A stretch of 64,000 nt of DNA from Collinsella sp. TF06-26 (lineage in GTDB: Bacteria > Actinomycetota > Coriobacteriia > Coriobacteriales > Coriobacteriaceae), in NCBI RefSeq assembly GCF_002232035.1, contig NZ_NKXR01000007.1:1-64000 (forward strand), written 5' to 3'. How positions within the stretch are numbered: the stretch's first letter is position 1; each line of letters starts with the position of its first letter. The position numbers were made by a program, and so were the translations under genes. Positions 24,870-31,770 of the stretch are shown here, one piece after another. Below the pieces are notes generated by a model, which saw nothing but the letters and a program-made list of their open reading frames with translations, had not been told where the DNA came from and made no database searches.

Positions 24870-25546
24870 GTTCTCTGCACCTCCAGCACTCTTTCGAATT
24901 CTTCCGGCAATTCCTGAATCATGTTTTCGTCCCCTATGACAGAGACGAGGTCTTCCTTCATAAACATTGGAATGCCAAGCGCGTGCGCCTGGTCCGTCAA
25001 AGACCATGCCCACTCCGGTTCCGTATGAACCTTCCTGCTCTGCGCCCCGGTCATGGTACCGACGACGATCCAGTTGATTCCGGAAAGGTCGACCGTACCG
25101 GGATCGTCGAATAGCGGCTCAAAAGTAACGAAGAAGTGATTTGCTTTGACGTTTTTCCGAAGGGCGTCGATACGCCACAGCTCCGCTTTCCTCGTCACCG
25201 TAACGCCGAACCATGCGTTTTCCAGGTCGGTATCTAAATCCAGCAAATCGGGTCTCTTGGTCAGGAACAGGAACTGATGCTGTGGATTCTCATGGATCTT
25301 TGCAAATACCTCGTCTCGCCATTCCAGCTTCCACCCGGAGAGATCGCTCATGCCGGTAAGGAGAAAGTTCTGCGGGCGTTTCTTTTCCATCATCTTGAGC
25401 TTGCTCGGGAAGAACGCAGGATCAGCGAAGTCGTCAATCATATGCCAACGTTTCACATTGTTACGGGCATAGCAATATGGACACCCCACCGTGCAGCCGA
25501 TGACGATATTCATATTCTGAATCTGATTTTTGATGCAGATACTCAT
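24857..25546 (-). CDS. radical SAM / DUF5131-like protein (mobile-pair B type)
   Basis: This 229-aa protein has the cysteine motif CTVGCPYCYA near residue 18, NFLLTGMSDLSGW, FLFLTKRPD, and TFEPLF followed by NWIVVGTMTGAQSRK, a pattern shared with phage-like Gp37/DUF5131 radical SAM proteins. Its ATG overlaps the stop of an upstream sirtuin fragment (ATGA). It forms an operon with the following radical SAM gene. The pair begins exactly where the sirtuin reading frame breaks off, which suggests insertion into or replacement of a sirtuin gene. Confidence 0.75.
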   Translation of the reverse strand: MSICIKNQIQNMNIVIGCTVGCPYCYARNNVKRWHMIDDFADPAFFPSKLKMMEKKRPQNFLLTGMSDLSGWKLEWRDEVFAKIHENPQHQFLFLTKRPDLLDLDTDLENAWFGVTVTRKAELWRIDALRKNVKANHFFVTFEPLFDDPGTVDLSGINWIVVGTMTGAQSRKVHTEPEWAWSLTDQAHALGIPMFMKEDLVSVIGDENMIQELPEEFERVLEVQRTWRK

Positions 25547-25743
25547 AACGCCTGCCTACCTGCCTCTCCCGTAAACACGCAATCAGCCTCCCCCACCTTG
25601 CGGGCAAAAGCCTCGATATCTTGCTTGCAAGCAGCAGGCTCGCAATCGCTCAAATCGTATGACGTGCCGCCGTTTCGATAGACGGCCCGATGGGAAAACG
25701 ATCGGCTGACAAGCCCGATGCCGAGCTTCTCGCACAGGGTCAT
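25543..25743 (-). pseudogene. N-terminal fragment of a class M-like sirtuin
   Basis: The 66 codons MTLCEKLGIGLVSRSFSHRA ... YDLSDCEPAACKQDIEAFAR ... ADCVFTGEAGRQAL match the first 60-65 residues of the intact sirtuin ending at 27803 (MTLYEQLVIELTNRSFSLHA ... ADCVLVGGASGLSA). The frame stops inside the NAD-binding glycine loop, so the rest is lost. The radical SAM gene starts at the break with an ATGA overlap. The promoter region and a damaged TetR gene upstream are also duplicated. Confidence 0.7.
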
Positions 25744-25885
25744 CCGTGCTCCCTTTCAGCTATAAAAACAGGTGTCTATAAACAGTATCCTTGTTGATTT
25801 TCGCAGGGGCAATGAACAAACGCGTGCACCTGTCGATAAACGAACAGCTACTGGACATTGTCAAACGACTCAGATTGGAGAGGCG
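25744..25885. promoter_or_regulatory. duplicated divergent promoter region, decayed cassette
   Basis: The block TTTCAGCTAT...AACAGGTGTCTATAAA...AGTATCC is shared with the intact divergent region at 28769-28911. It contains AT-rich -10-like elements for both directions and is the likely TetR operator. Conservation in the decayed copy makes the operator candidate stand out. Confidence 0.5.
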
Positions 25886-26181
25886 ATGGGAGAAACCAAG
25901 ATCGACCGCCGGCGGCGCTACACCCTCTCGGTCATACAGGAGGCGTTCTTCGCGCTGCTGGCCGAGGTCGGCTTCGCGAAGATGACGGTGGCGGACATCT
26001 GCCGCCGCGCCGAGATCAACCGGGGAACGTTCTATCTGCATTACGAGGATAAGTACGCGCTGCTCGATGCGCTTATCGACGAGGCCCCGAGTTCGCCCAT
26101 GCCCAGGAGCTGCTCAACGCCTATTCCGAAGGGGGCTTACTGGCGGTATCCGCTCTTCGCGATTCCGATAACCCATCGTGA
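25886..26181 (+). pseudogene. TetR-family regulator with internal deletion
   Basis: The N-terminal DNA-binding half (KIDRRRRYTLSVIQEAFFAL, AKMTVADICRRAEINRGTFY, LHYEDKYALLDALIDEA) is nearly identical to the intact regulator at 28912. The sequence then jumps, out of frame, to the C-terminal GPEFAHAQELLNAYSEGG ... NPS-stop. About 320 bp are missing, with GAGG/GGCCC microhomology at the join. GGAGAGG precedes the ATG at 25886. A truncated DNA-binding protein could still be made. Confidence 0.7.
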
Positions 26182-26199
26182 CCTGCGATTCAGGAATAC

Positions 26200-26229
26200 C
26201 AGCCTCCGAGCCCTCTCGTTCGGAGGCTG
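26200..26229. terminator. hairpin between convergent genes
   Basis: CAGCCTCCG pairs with CGGAGGCTG around an 11-nt loop, between the TetR relic and the end of the sirtuin operon. The T-tract is weak. Confidence 0.45.
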
Positions 26230-26264
26230 CGGCTAAAACCTCATTGCGCGTCTACCGCTCCGCG

Positions 26265-27113
26265 TTACTCGCCACCTGCCCGCGCCACCGAGAGCAGGGC
26301 GCCCAAATCGGCCTGGATCGCCTCCGCCTTGCTTCCAAGTTGCAACGGAGCGGAGCCGCTCGAGATGTTCACGCTCAGCAGGTGCGCATCCGGCAGCTTT
26401 GCGGCCATGCTCCAGAACGGGAGCGTGATGATGCCGGGGGTCATCTCGCCTACGCCGAGCTCCAACAACAGCACGCGGCGATCGCTGTGCTCGCACACAA
26501 AGCGCTCGTATCGTCCGAGGCTCTCGCGCCAGGCCGCACCCTGCAGAAACGTGTCATCGCGCACCCACGGCACAAGCTGCCAGCCGCAATGCGGGCATCG
26601 GGGGATATCCTCGCTGAGGACCACGAACCCCGCCATGCCCGCGAGCATGCGTTCGACGTAGGGGCTCGCGTCGAAGAGCTCGTCACAGCATGGCTGCTTG
26701 CACTGAAGGTGCGCGAAGCTTCCCTGATAGTTACAGGTTCTCTCGTCGGGAAACGTCTTCTCGACCTGGGTGTCCACATTGGTGCTCAGGATGAAGTAGT
26801 CCTTATGGCCGATGAGGGACCGTAGGTCGAGATAGGGCTGCGAGTCCGGCTCGCGCAGCATGAAGTCGATGTATCGCGCATAGTATGCCCATTGCTGCTC
26901 GAGGCTGGGGTAGAGGTGGTAGAAGCCGTCGAAAAGGCTCTTGAAGCCAAAGGCTTGCTGCCAGTCCGCCATTCCTGCGCGCGCCATGCCCGCGCGGTTG
27001 TAATGGTTGAACCCGGCGGCGCTCGACATGCCCGAGCCGATGCCGACGATGATGGCGTCGGCATCGTCGATAAGGCTTCGAAGCCTACGCGCTTCTCTTT
27101 CTAGGGGTGGCAT
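26265..27113 (-). CDS. sirtuin-like (Sir2 class M type) protein, third gene
   Basis: This 282-aa Sir2-fold protein has the NAD loop GIGSGMSSAAGF (24-35), STNVDTQ (110-116) and NYQGSFAHLQC with a zinc-ribbon completed by CPHC (173-176). The usual catalytic histidine position holds glutamine (YQG), the hallmark I associate with class M sirtuins (SirTM), which ADP-ribosylate rather than deacetylate. Late elements LLELGVGEMTPGIITLPFW match the first operon gene. It overlaps the previous gene by 13 bp. No macrodomain, GcvH-L or lipoate ligase gene is nearby, unlike classical SirTM loci. Confidence 0.75.
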   Translation of the reverse strand: MPPLEREARRLRSLIDDADAIIVGIGSGMSSAAGFNHYNRAGMARAGMADWQQAFGFKSLFDGFYHLYPSLEQQWAYYARYIDFMLREPDSQPYLDLRSLIGHKDYFILSTNVDTQVEKTFPDERTCNYQGSFAHLQCKQPCCDELFDASPYVERMLAGMAGFVVLSEDIPRCPHCGWQLVPWVRDDTFLQGAAWRESLGRYERFVCEHSDRRVLLLELGVGEMTPGIITLPFWSMAAKLPDAHLLSVNISSGSAPLQLGSKAEAIQADLGALLSVARAGGE

Positions 27114-27799
27114 CGGGCGATCTCCTCGAAAGCCGGGGCCATATCGCCGTCAACGAGAATCGTCTCGCACGAAGCGTCGGGCGCCATGGCCTGGCCGTAG
27201 TTGAACACGATGTAGGTGGCGTGCTCGCAGGCGTTCGCGATCTGGGCGAGCATGCGCTTTATGACGCCGTTACGCAGTCCCACGCCAAGTTCGAGGATGG
27301 CGACCCTGCCGTTGCGATGGGCTTGCACAAGGTGCTCGAGCTCCTCGAGCTGGGCCGTGGCGAGGGCGTCTGGATGGGCGAGACGCCGCTCGTCGATCGA
27401 CGTGCGTATGCTCCCCTCCGTCTCGAGCACGCGCTCCTCGTCGAACCCGGCGCGCGCGAAGTGCCCGTCGATGTTGCATGTGACCACGAAGGTGTCGGCG
27501 TGCTCCGTAAGACGCCGCAGCCCGTTCATGAGCGAGCCGGGCTCATATTCGAGATACTCCTTTTGATGGAACCGCTCGGCCCATCGGCGTCGCACGCTGG
27601 CATCCGGGGAAGCGAGCCCCTGCAGTATGCAGCCGATGCCGTCTGCCTGGGCGAGGTCCCCGTACGCCTCTTGGAAATGAGCATCGGCGCAGAAAAGGTT
27701 GAGCCCCTCCGCCATGTCGAGTCCGTTGCTAGCGCCGATGATGACAAGATCCGCTTCGGCTAGCGCCCTGCCTATGCGAACTGCTTTCGCCGTCTCCAT
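27101..27799 (-). CDS. divergent sirtuin-like protein lacking the zinc ribbon, second gene
   Basis: This 232-aa protein keeps the Sir2 NAD-binding pattern in degraded form: GASNGLDMAEGLNLF (22-36) in place of GAGxS, TCNIDGHF (107-114) in place of TxNxDxQ, and ETEGSI (126-131). The region that carries the four zinc cysteines in its neighbours is replaced by a short helical segment without CxxC. Late elements AILELGVGLRNGVIKRML align with the other two. It is probably a non-zinc, possibly inactive or regulatory partner. It lies 3 bp after the first gene and overlaps the third, so the three are tightly coupled. Confidence 0.65.
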   Translation of the reverse strand: METAKAVRIGRALAEADLVIIGASNGLDMAEGLNLFCADAHFQEAYGDLAQADGIGCILQGLASPDASVRRRWAERFHQKEYLEYEPGSLMNGLRRLTEHADTFVVTCNIDGHFARAGFDEERVLETEGSIRTSIDERRLAHPDALATAQLEELEHLVQAHRNGRVAILELGVGLRNGVIKRMLAQIANACEHATYIVFNYGQAMAPDASCETILVDGDMAPAFEEIARCHP

Positions 27800-27802
27800 G
27801 CG

Positions 27803-28768
27803 CTACCTCCCCAGCGTCTTGCGCACGTCGGCGAGCACGTCGGCGATGTCGGCGCGAACGGCGAGCCCCCGATCCTCGATCGCGCGGGGGAGAAACTGCG
27901 TCTTGTTGTTTACGGCGATGTAGCTGGCCTGCGGTAACTGCGCCGTGAGGGCCCAGAACGGCTCCTGGATAAACGCGGGCGTCATGCGGCCCACACCCAG
28001 CTCGAGGAAGAGGATCCTCTGCCGTGCGTGCGCGTCGAGCCATTCGGACACCTTGCGGTACTGCTCCTCGTAGAGTTCGCCCTGCAGGAAGTTGCCGTAG
28101 CCGCGAACCCAGGGGAACGCCTCTGCCCCGCAGTGCGGGCAGCGCGGCACGAGCTCTGTCGGAACCTCAAGGCCGTCTCCCATGGCCTCTACCATGTTGG
28201 AGACCGGCTCGACCGCATCCCACACCGCGTCGGTGCAACAGCGGGAGCACTGAAAGAAGCGGTGGTCGCCTTGGATCTCTGCCACTTTCTCCCAGGGATA
28301 GAGCTTCACAAACTGCGTGTCCTGGTTGGTGGTGAGCACGAAGAAATCCTTCTCGGCGAGAATGGCGTCGAGGTCCCTGTAGGGCTTGCGCAGCGGGGCG
28401 TTGAGCGTGGTGTCGAGGAAGGTGGCGAGGTATCCCCAGCGCGCCTCGGCGGTGGGCCAGCGGTAGAACGACCCCTCGAAAGCGCCCTTGAAACCGTAGC
28501 GCTCGGCGAATTTGCCGAAATGCTTGCGATAGGTCGCGTTGTCCTCGTAGTAGAAGTCGCCGCCGCCCGCCGCGGAGAGCCCGGAGGCCCCGCCCACCAG
28601 CACGCAATCGGCTTCTTCGATCATACGGGCGAAGTCCTCGATTTGCTGGTCGTAGGGCTCGGGCTCGCGGTCACTCAGCTCATAGGGCGTGCTGCCGCTG
28701 CGGTAGGCGGCATGAAGGGAAAACGATCGGTTGGTGAGCTCGATAACGAGCTGCTCGTACAGGGTCAC
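27803..28768 (-). CDS. sirtuin-like (Sir2 class M type) protein, first gene
   Basis: This 321-aa protein, starting at a GTG with AAAGAAGG upstream, has the NAD loop GGASGLSAAGG (59-69), TTNQDTQF (146-153), EIQGDHRFFQC with Gln166 in place of the catalytic His, and zinc cysteines at 174, 177/178, 210 and 213 (CPHC). An N-terminal extension of about 50 residues precedes the Rossmann fold. It is the promoter-proximal gene of a three-sirtuin operon and is divergent from the TetR gene at 28912. A truncated duplicate of its first 66 codons is at 25543. The proposed ADP-ribosyltransferase activity is inference from the class M pattern. Confidence 0.75.
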   Translation of the reverse strand: MTLYEQLVIELTNRSFSLHAAYRSGSTPYELSDREPEPYDQQIEDFARMIEEADCVLVGGASGLSAAGGGDFYYEDNATYRKHFGKFAERYGFKGAFEGSFYRWPTAEARWGYLATFLDTTLNAPLRKPYRDLDAILAEKDFFVLTTNQDTQFVKLYPWEKVAEIQGDHRFFQCSRCCTDAVWDAVEPVSNMVEAMGDGLEVPTELVPRCPHCGAEAFPWVRGYGNFLQGELYEEQYRKVSEWLDAHARQRILFLELGVGRMTPAFIQEPFWALTAQLPQASYIAVNNKTQFLPRAIEDRGLAVRADIADVLADVRKTLGR

Positions 28769-28911
28769 TGGATACCTTCTTTCAGCTATTATAAACAGGT
28801 GTCTATAAAAAGTATCCATGTCGATTTGCTTAAGAGCAATGAACAGCTTCGGCCTGCTGTCGATAAACGAGCGTTTGCCGGGCATTGTCGAGCGTTGCAA
28901 TTGGAGGGGTA
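28769..28911. promoter_or_regulatory. divergent TetR / sirtuin promoter
   Basis: The spacer contains TTTCAGCTATTATAAACAGG, then TGTCTATAAAAAGTATCC. A GGATAC near the sirtuin start and a GTATCC about 35 bp away form an inverted pair. Minus-strand TATAAT and plus-strand TATAAA elements fall inside. The same block is conserved at 25760-25800 in the decayed copy. It is the likely TetR operator. Confidence 0.55.
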
Positions 28912-29472
28912 ATGGAAGCGGGGAAGATCGATCGTCGCCGACGCTATACACTCTCGGTCATACGGGAGGCGTTCTTCGCGCTGCTGGCCGAGGTCGGCTT
29001 CGCGAAGATGACGGTAGCGGATATTTGCCGCCGCGCCGATATCAACCGTGGCACGTTCTATCTGCACTACGAGGACAAGTTCGCCCTGCTCGACGCGCTT
29101 ATCGACGAGGCCTTGGCGGCGGTGCCGCCGCTCGAGGGAACGGAGGCGGGTGCCCTCTGCCAGCGTCCGCCGGCAAACGATGACTATTATCTGCTCTACT
29201 CGGATGACGACGCGTACGCCCGGGTGGCACAGCGCGTCGTCGAGCGCGGCGCCGAGCAGATGGTTCCCTCGATCATGGAGGAGACTGGGCTTTCGCGCGA
29301 GGACGCCTATCTGCTCTTCGTCCACAACGTCCAGGGAAATCTCGCGGTCAACCGCCTGCTCGGTTGGAGGCGAGGGCCCGAGTTTGCTCACGCTCAGGAG
29401 CTGCTCAGCGCCTATTCCGAAGGGGGCATGCGGGCGGTATCGGCTCGTCACGATCCTCGTAGCTCGTCTTGA
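28912..29472 (+). CDS. TetR-family regulator of the sirtuin operon
   Basis: This 186-aa protein has an N-terminal TetR helix-turn-helix (MTVADICRRADINRGTFYLHY, shown here only as the recognition region) and a C-terminal ligand domain of about 130 residues. The latter has an acidic YYLLYSDDDAY segment and ends AYSEGGMRAVSARHDP. TTGGAGGGG precedes the ATG. It is divergent from the sirtuin operon over a 143-bp spacer, so it most likely represses that operon and itself in response to an unknown ligand. A deleted paralogue lies at 25886. Confidence 0.85.
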   Translation: MEAGKIDRRRRYTLSVIREAFFALLAEVGFAKMTVADICRRADINRGTFYLHYEDKFALLDALIDEALAAVPPLEGTEAGALCQRPPANDDYYLLYSDDDAYARVAQRVVERGAEQMVPSIMEETGLSREDAYLLFVHNVQGNLAVNRLLGWRRGPEFAHAQELLSAYSEGGMRAVSARHDPRSSS

Positions 29473-29670
29473 CCGCATGTCATTTCAGGTAGGTGGCGTT
29501 GCTATGGGCCCTCTTTGATTTTCGACGTTGTATAAGGCAATCGCAATCGTCTTGAGCTTCTTTAGGGAACTTGAACAAGAGATATGGCCTGCTGGCGATT
29601 GATTAACACCATTCGTTTTGGTTACAAGAAAGCATGCTGCGCGCCTGCAGCATGAGGGAGAGGGAATCCT

Positions 29671-30201
29671 ATGAATATCGTTGTATTGAGCGGCAGCCCG
29701 CGTAAGGGCGCTAATACCGATACCATGGTCGAGGCGTTTGCCGAGACCGCGCGTGAGGGCGGCCATACGGTCGAGGTCATCCGCGTTGCCAGCAAGAAGA
29801 TCGCCGGCTGCTTGGGATGCCAGTACTGCTTCGCCCATGAGGGCGTCTGCGTGCAGAAGGATGACATGGCCAACGTGATTGAGTCGCTGAAAGACACCGA
29901 CATGGTTGTCTTCGCTTCGCCTATCTACTGGTTTGATATCACTGCGCAGGAAAAGACCGCCATCGACCGCCTGTACGCCTTCGGTGCCACGGGATTCCCG
30001 TTCACCAAGACGGCCCTTTTACTCGATAGCCACAGCGAGGGTGTCTATGATGCGGCGATCGCTATGTACAAGTCAACCTGCGCGTACTGCAAGTGGGAGG
30101 ACCAGGGCATTGTCACCATCAGCGGTATGACCGAGCGCGACAGCATGGCATCCTCGCCCAAGTTGAAAGAGGTGCGAGAGCTCGCTCGCAAGCTTGCCTA
30201 A
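29671..30201 (+). CDS. flavodoxin-like NAD(P)H-dependent reductase
   Basis: This 176-aa protein has a flavodoxin fold with the FMN phosphate loop SGSPRKGANTDTM (7-19), a cysteine pair CLGCQYC near residue 50 followed by the VCVQKDDM segment, and SPIYWFDITAQ for the isoalloxazine site. These are typical of NADPH-dependent FMN reductase or iron-sulfur flavoprotein relatives. AGGGAGAGGG precedes the ATG. A small hairpin (CATGCTGC / GCAGCATG, 29634-29655) lies just before the ribosome site. It stands alone; the likely role is quinone or xenobiotic reduction. Confidence 0.85.
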   Translation: MNIVVLSGSPRKGANTDTMVEAFAETAREGGHTVEVIRVASKKIAGCLGCQYCFAHEGVCVQKDDMANVIESLKDTDMVVFASPIYWFDITAQEKTAIDRLYAFGATGFPFTKTALLLDSHSEGVYDAAIAMYKSTCAYCKWEDQGIVTISGMTERDSMASSPKLKEVRELARKLA

Positions 30202-30381
30202 GGACAAGAAGAACGCATGGCAATCAGCGTTGGTGGAAATGCTTGCTGTCCTTACCGAGAGATAGGGGCGAATTCCCTCAAGTGCCGTATAGAACAATTT
30301 TTAAACGCAGAAAAATAACTGAAAACAAATTAATCCGCGTTAAAATATTGTCAAATAGAAGTTCATGAGGGAAGGTTGCGT

Positions 30382-31671
30382 ATGCGTCGCAAGGCAGACG
30401 AGCTCCTTAGGGAATGGCGAGACAGAGCTGATAGAAAACCTTTGCTGGTCAAAGGCGTGCGCCAGTGTGGCAAGACCTATTTGCTCAGAACGTACGCCCA
30501 GGATCTTTTCGAATCGGTTGTCTACGTTAATCTTGAGAACGACCGGTCGGCGCGAGCGGATTTTTCGGGCGGTCTTGACCCTCATTCGATTGTGCGCGCG
30601 ATCGAGGCTCGTACGGGACAGCGTATCGTGCCTGGCAAAACCTTACTGTTCATTGACGAGATCCAGGCATGCGAGGAAGCGCTCACTTCCCTTAAATACT
30701 TTTGCGAAGATGCTCCTGAGTATTACGTTGCGGCTGCCGGGTCGCTTCTTGGGGTTGCCATTAACCATCAGTCGTATTCGTTCCCCGTCGGAAAGACCGA
30801 CTTGATTGAGATGACTCCACTCGATTTCGAGGAGTTTCTCTGGGCGATGGGGCACGATCAGCTGGTCGACGAGATACGCTCATCATTCGAGATAATGGGT
30901 CCTCTTGCGCCAAGCCTTCATGAAAAGGCGCTTGGGCTCTATCGACAGTATCTTGTTGTTGGCGGAATGCCCGAGGCGGTCCAAACGTACATCGATGATC
31001 AGTCAATCATTGATGTGGCCGAAAAGCATCGGATTATTCTCGACGGATATTCCGCCGACACCAATAAATATGCTGATGAGCGCTTGAGCGCAAAGACGCG
31101 TGCGTGCTTCGATTCCATTCCACAGCAGCTTGCCAAAGAGAATCGTAAATTTCAATACAAGGTAGTGCGAGCGGGGGGCAATGCGTCTCTCTTTGGAGAT
31201 GCTCTCGATTGGCTTGTATTGTCGGGTACGGTGGCGCGCTGCAGCCTAGTCGGGCAGATCGAAAGCCCCTTAGAGGCCTTCGTTAACCCTTCTGCTTTTA
31301 AAATCTATCAGGCGGATACAGGGCTGCTGGTCTCCAAGGCCGGTGCTCAACGCGCCGATATTCTTGCCGGTATCGGCGGCACATTCATGGGTGCACTTAC
31401 CGAAAACTACGTTGCCCAACAGCTTTCAGCCATGGGTTATCCACTGCATTATTGGGCGCGAGATAATCGTGCGGAAATCGACTTTGTAGTAGAGAAGCAG
31501 GGATGCTTGTCTGCGATTGAAGTCAAGGCGGGGGAGAACACAAGATCTCGAAGTCTGTCCTCACTTAAAAAGACCCATCCGGGCGTGCGCCTTATCAGGC
31601 TATCGACTAAGCCCTTTGGAATGAATGATGGGCTTATGTCTGTTCCGCTTTATGCGGCATTTTGTCTATAG
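30382..31671 (+). CDS. AAA ATPase with DUF4143 domain
   Basis: This 429-aa protein has Walker A GVRQCGKTY near residue 26, Walker B LLFIDEIQ, and the arginine/asparagine sensor region AAGSLLGVAI. The C-terminal DUF4143 domain has the YRQYLVVGGMPEAV motif, SAFKIYQADTGLL, and a restriction-like HYWARDNRAEIDFVV ... AIEVKAGEN segment. The ATG at 30382 has GGGAAGG six bases upstream; a TTG two codons earlier is possible. Such proteins are widespread and their function is unknown; many occur in mobile or defence settings. It has its own terminator. Confidence 0.85.
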   Translation: MRRKADELLREWRDRADRKPLLVKGVRQCGKTYLLRTYAQDLFESVVYVNLENDRSARADFSGGLDPHSIVRAIEARTGQRIVPGKTLLFIDEIQACEEALTSLKYFCEDAPEYYVAAAGSLLGVAINHQSYSFPVGKTDLIEMTPLDFEEFLWAMGHDQLVDEIRSSFEIMGPLAPSLHEKALGLYRQYLVVGGMPEAVQTYIDDQSIIDVAEKHRIILDGYSADTNKYADERLSAKTRACFDSIPQQLAKENRKFQYKVVRAGGNASLFGDALDWLVLSGTVARCSLVGQIESPLEAFVNPSAFKIYQADTGLLVSKAGAQRADILAGIGGTFMGALTENYVAQQLSAMGYPLHYWARDNRAEIDFVVEKQGCLSAIEVKAGENTRSRSLSSLKKTHPGVRLIRLSTKPFGMNDGLMSVPLYAAFCL

Positions 31672-31693
31672 GGATGATGCTGGTGTAATGCAT

Positions 31694-31735
31694 GGGGCCC
31701 GGGGCGCAGCGTTTACTGCGCTCCGGGCCCCGCTG
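31694..31735 (+). terminator. terminator after the DUF4143 ATPase
   Basis: A long stem GGGGCCCGGGGCGCAG against CTGCGCTCCGGGCCCC with one mismatch is followed by GCTGCTTTG. It probably works in both directions, since parC ends on the other strand shortly after. Confidence 0.65.
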
Positions 31736-31770
31736 CTTTGTAAAACCATGACGGTTTAGTCGCCGTTGTT

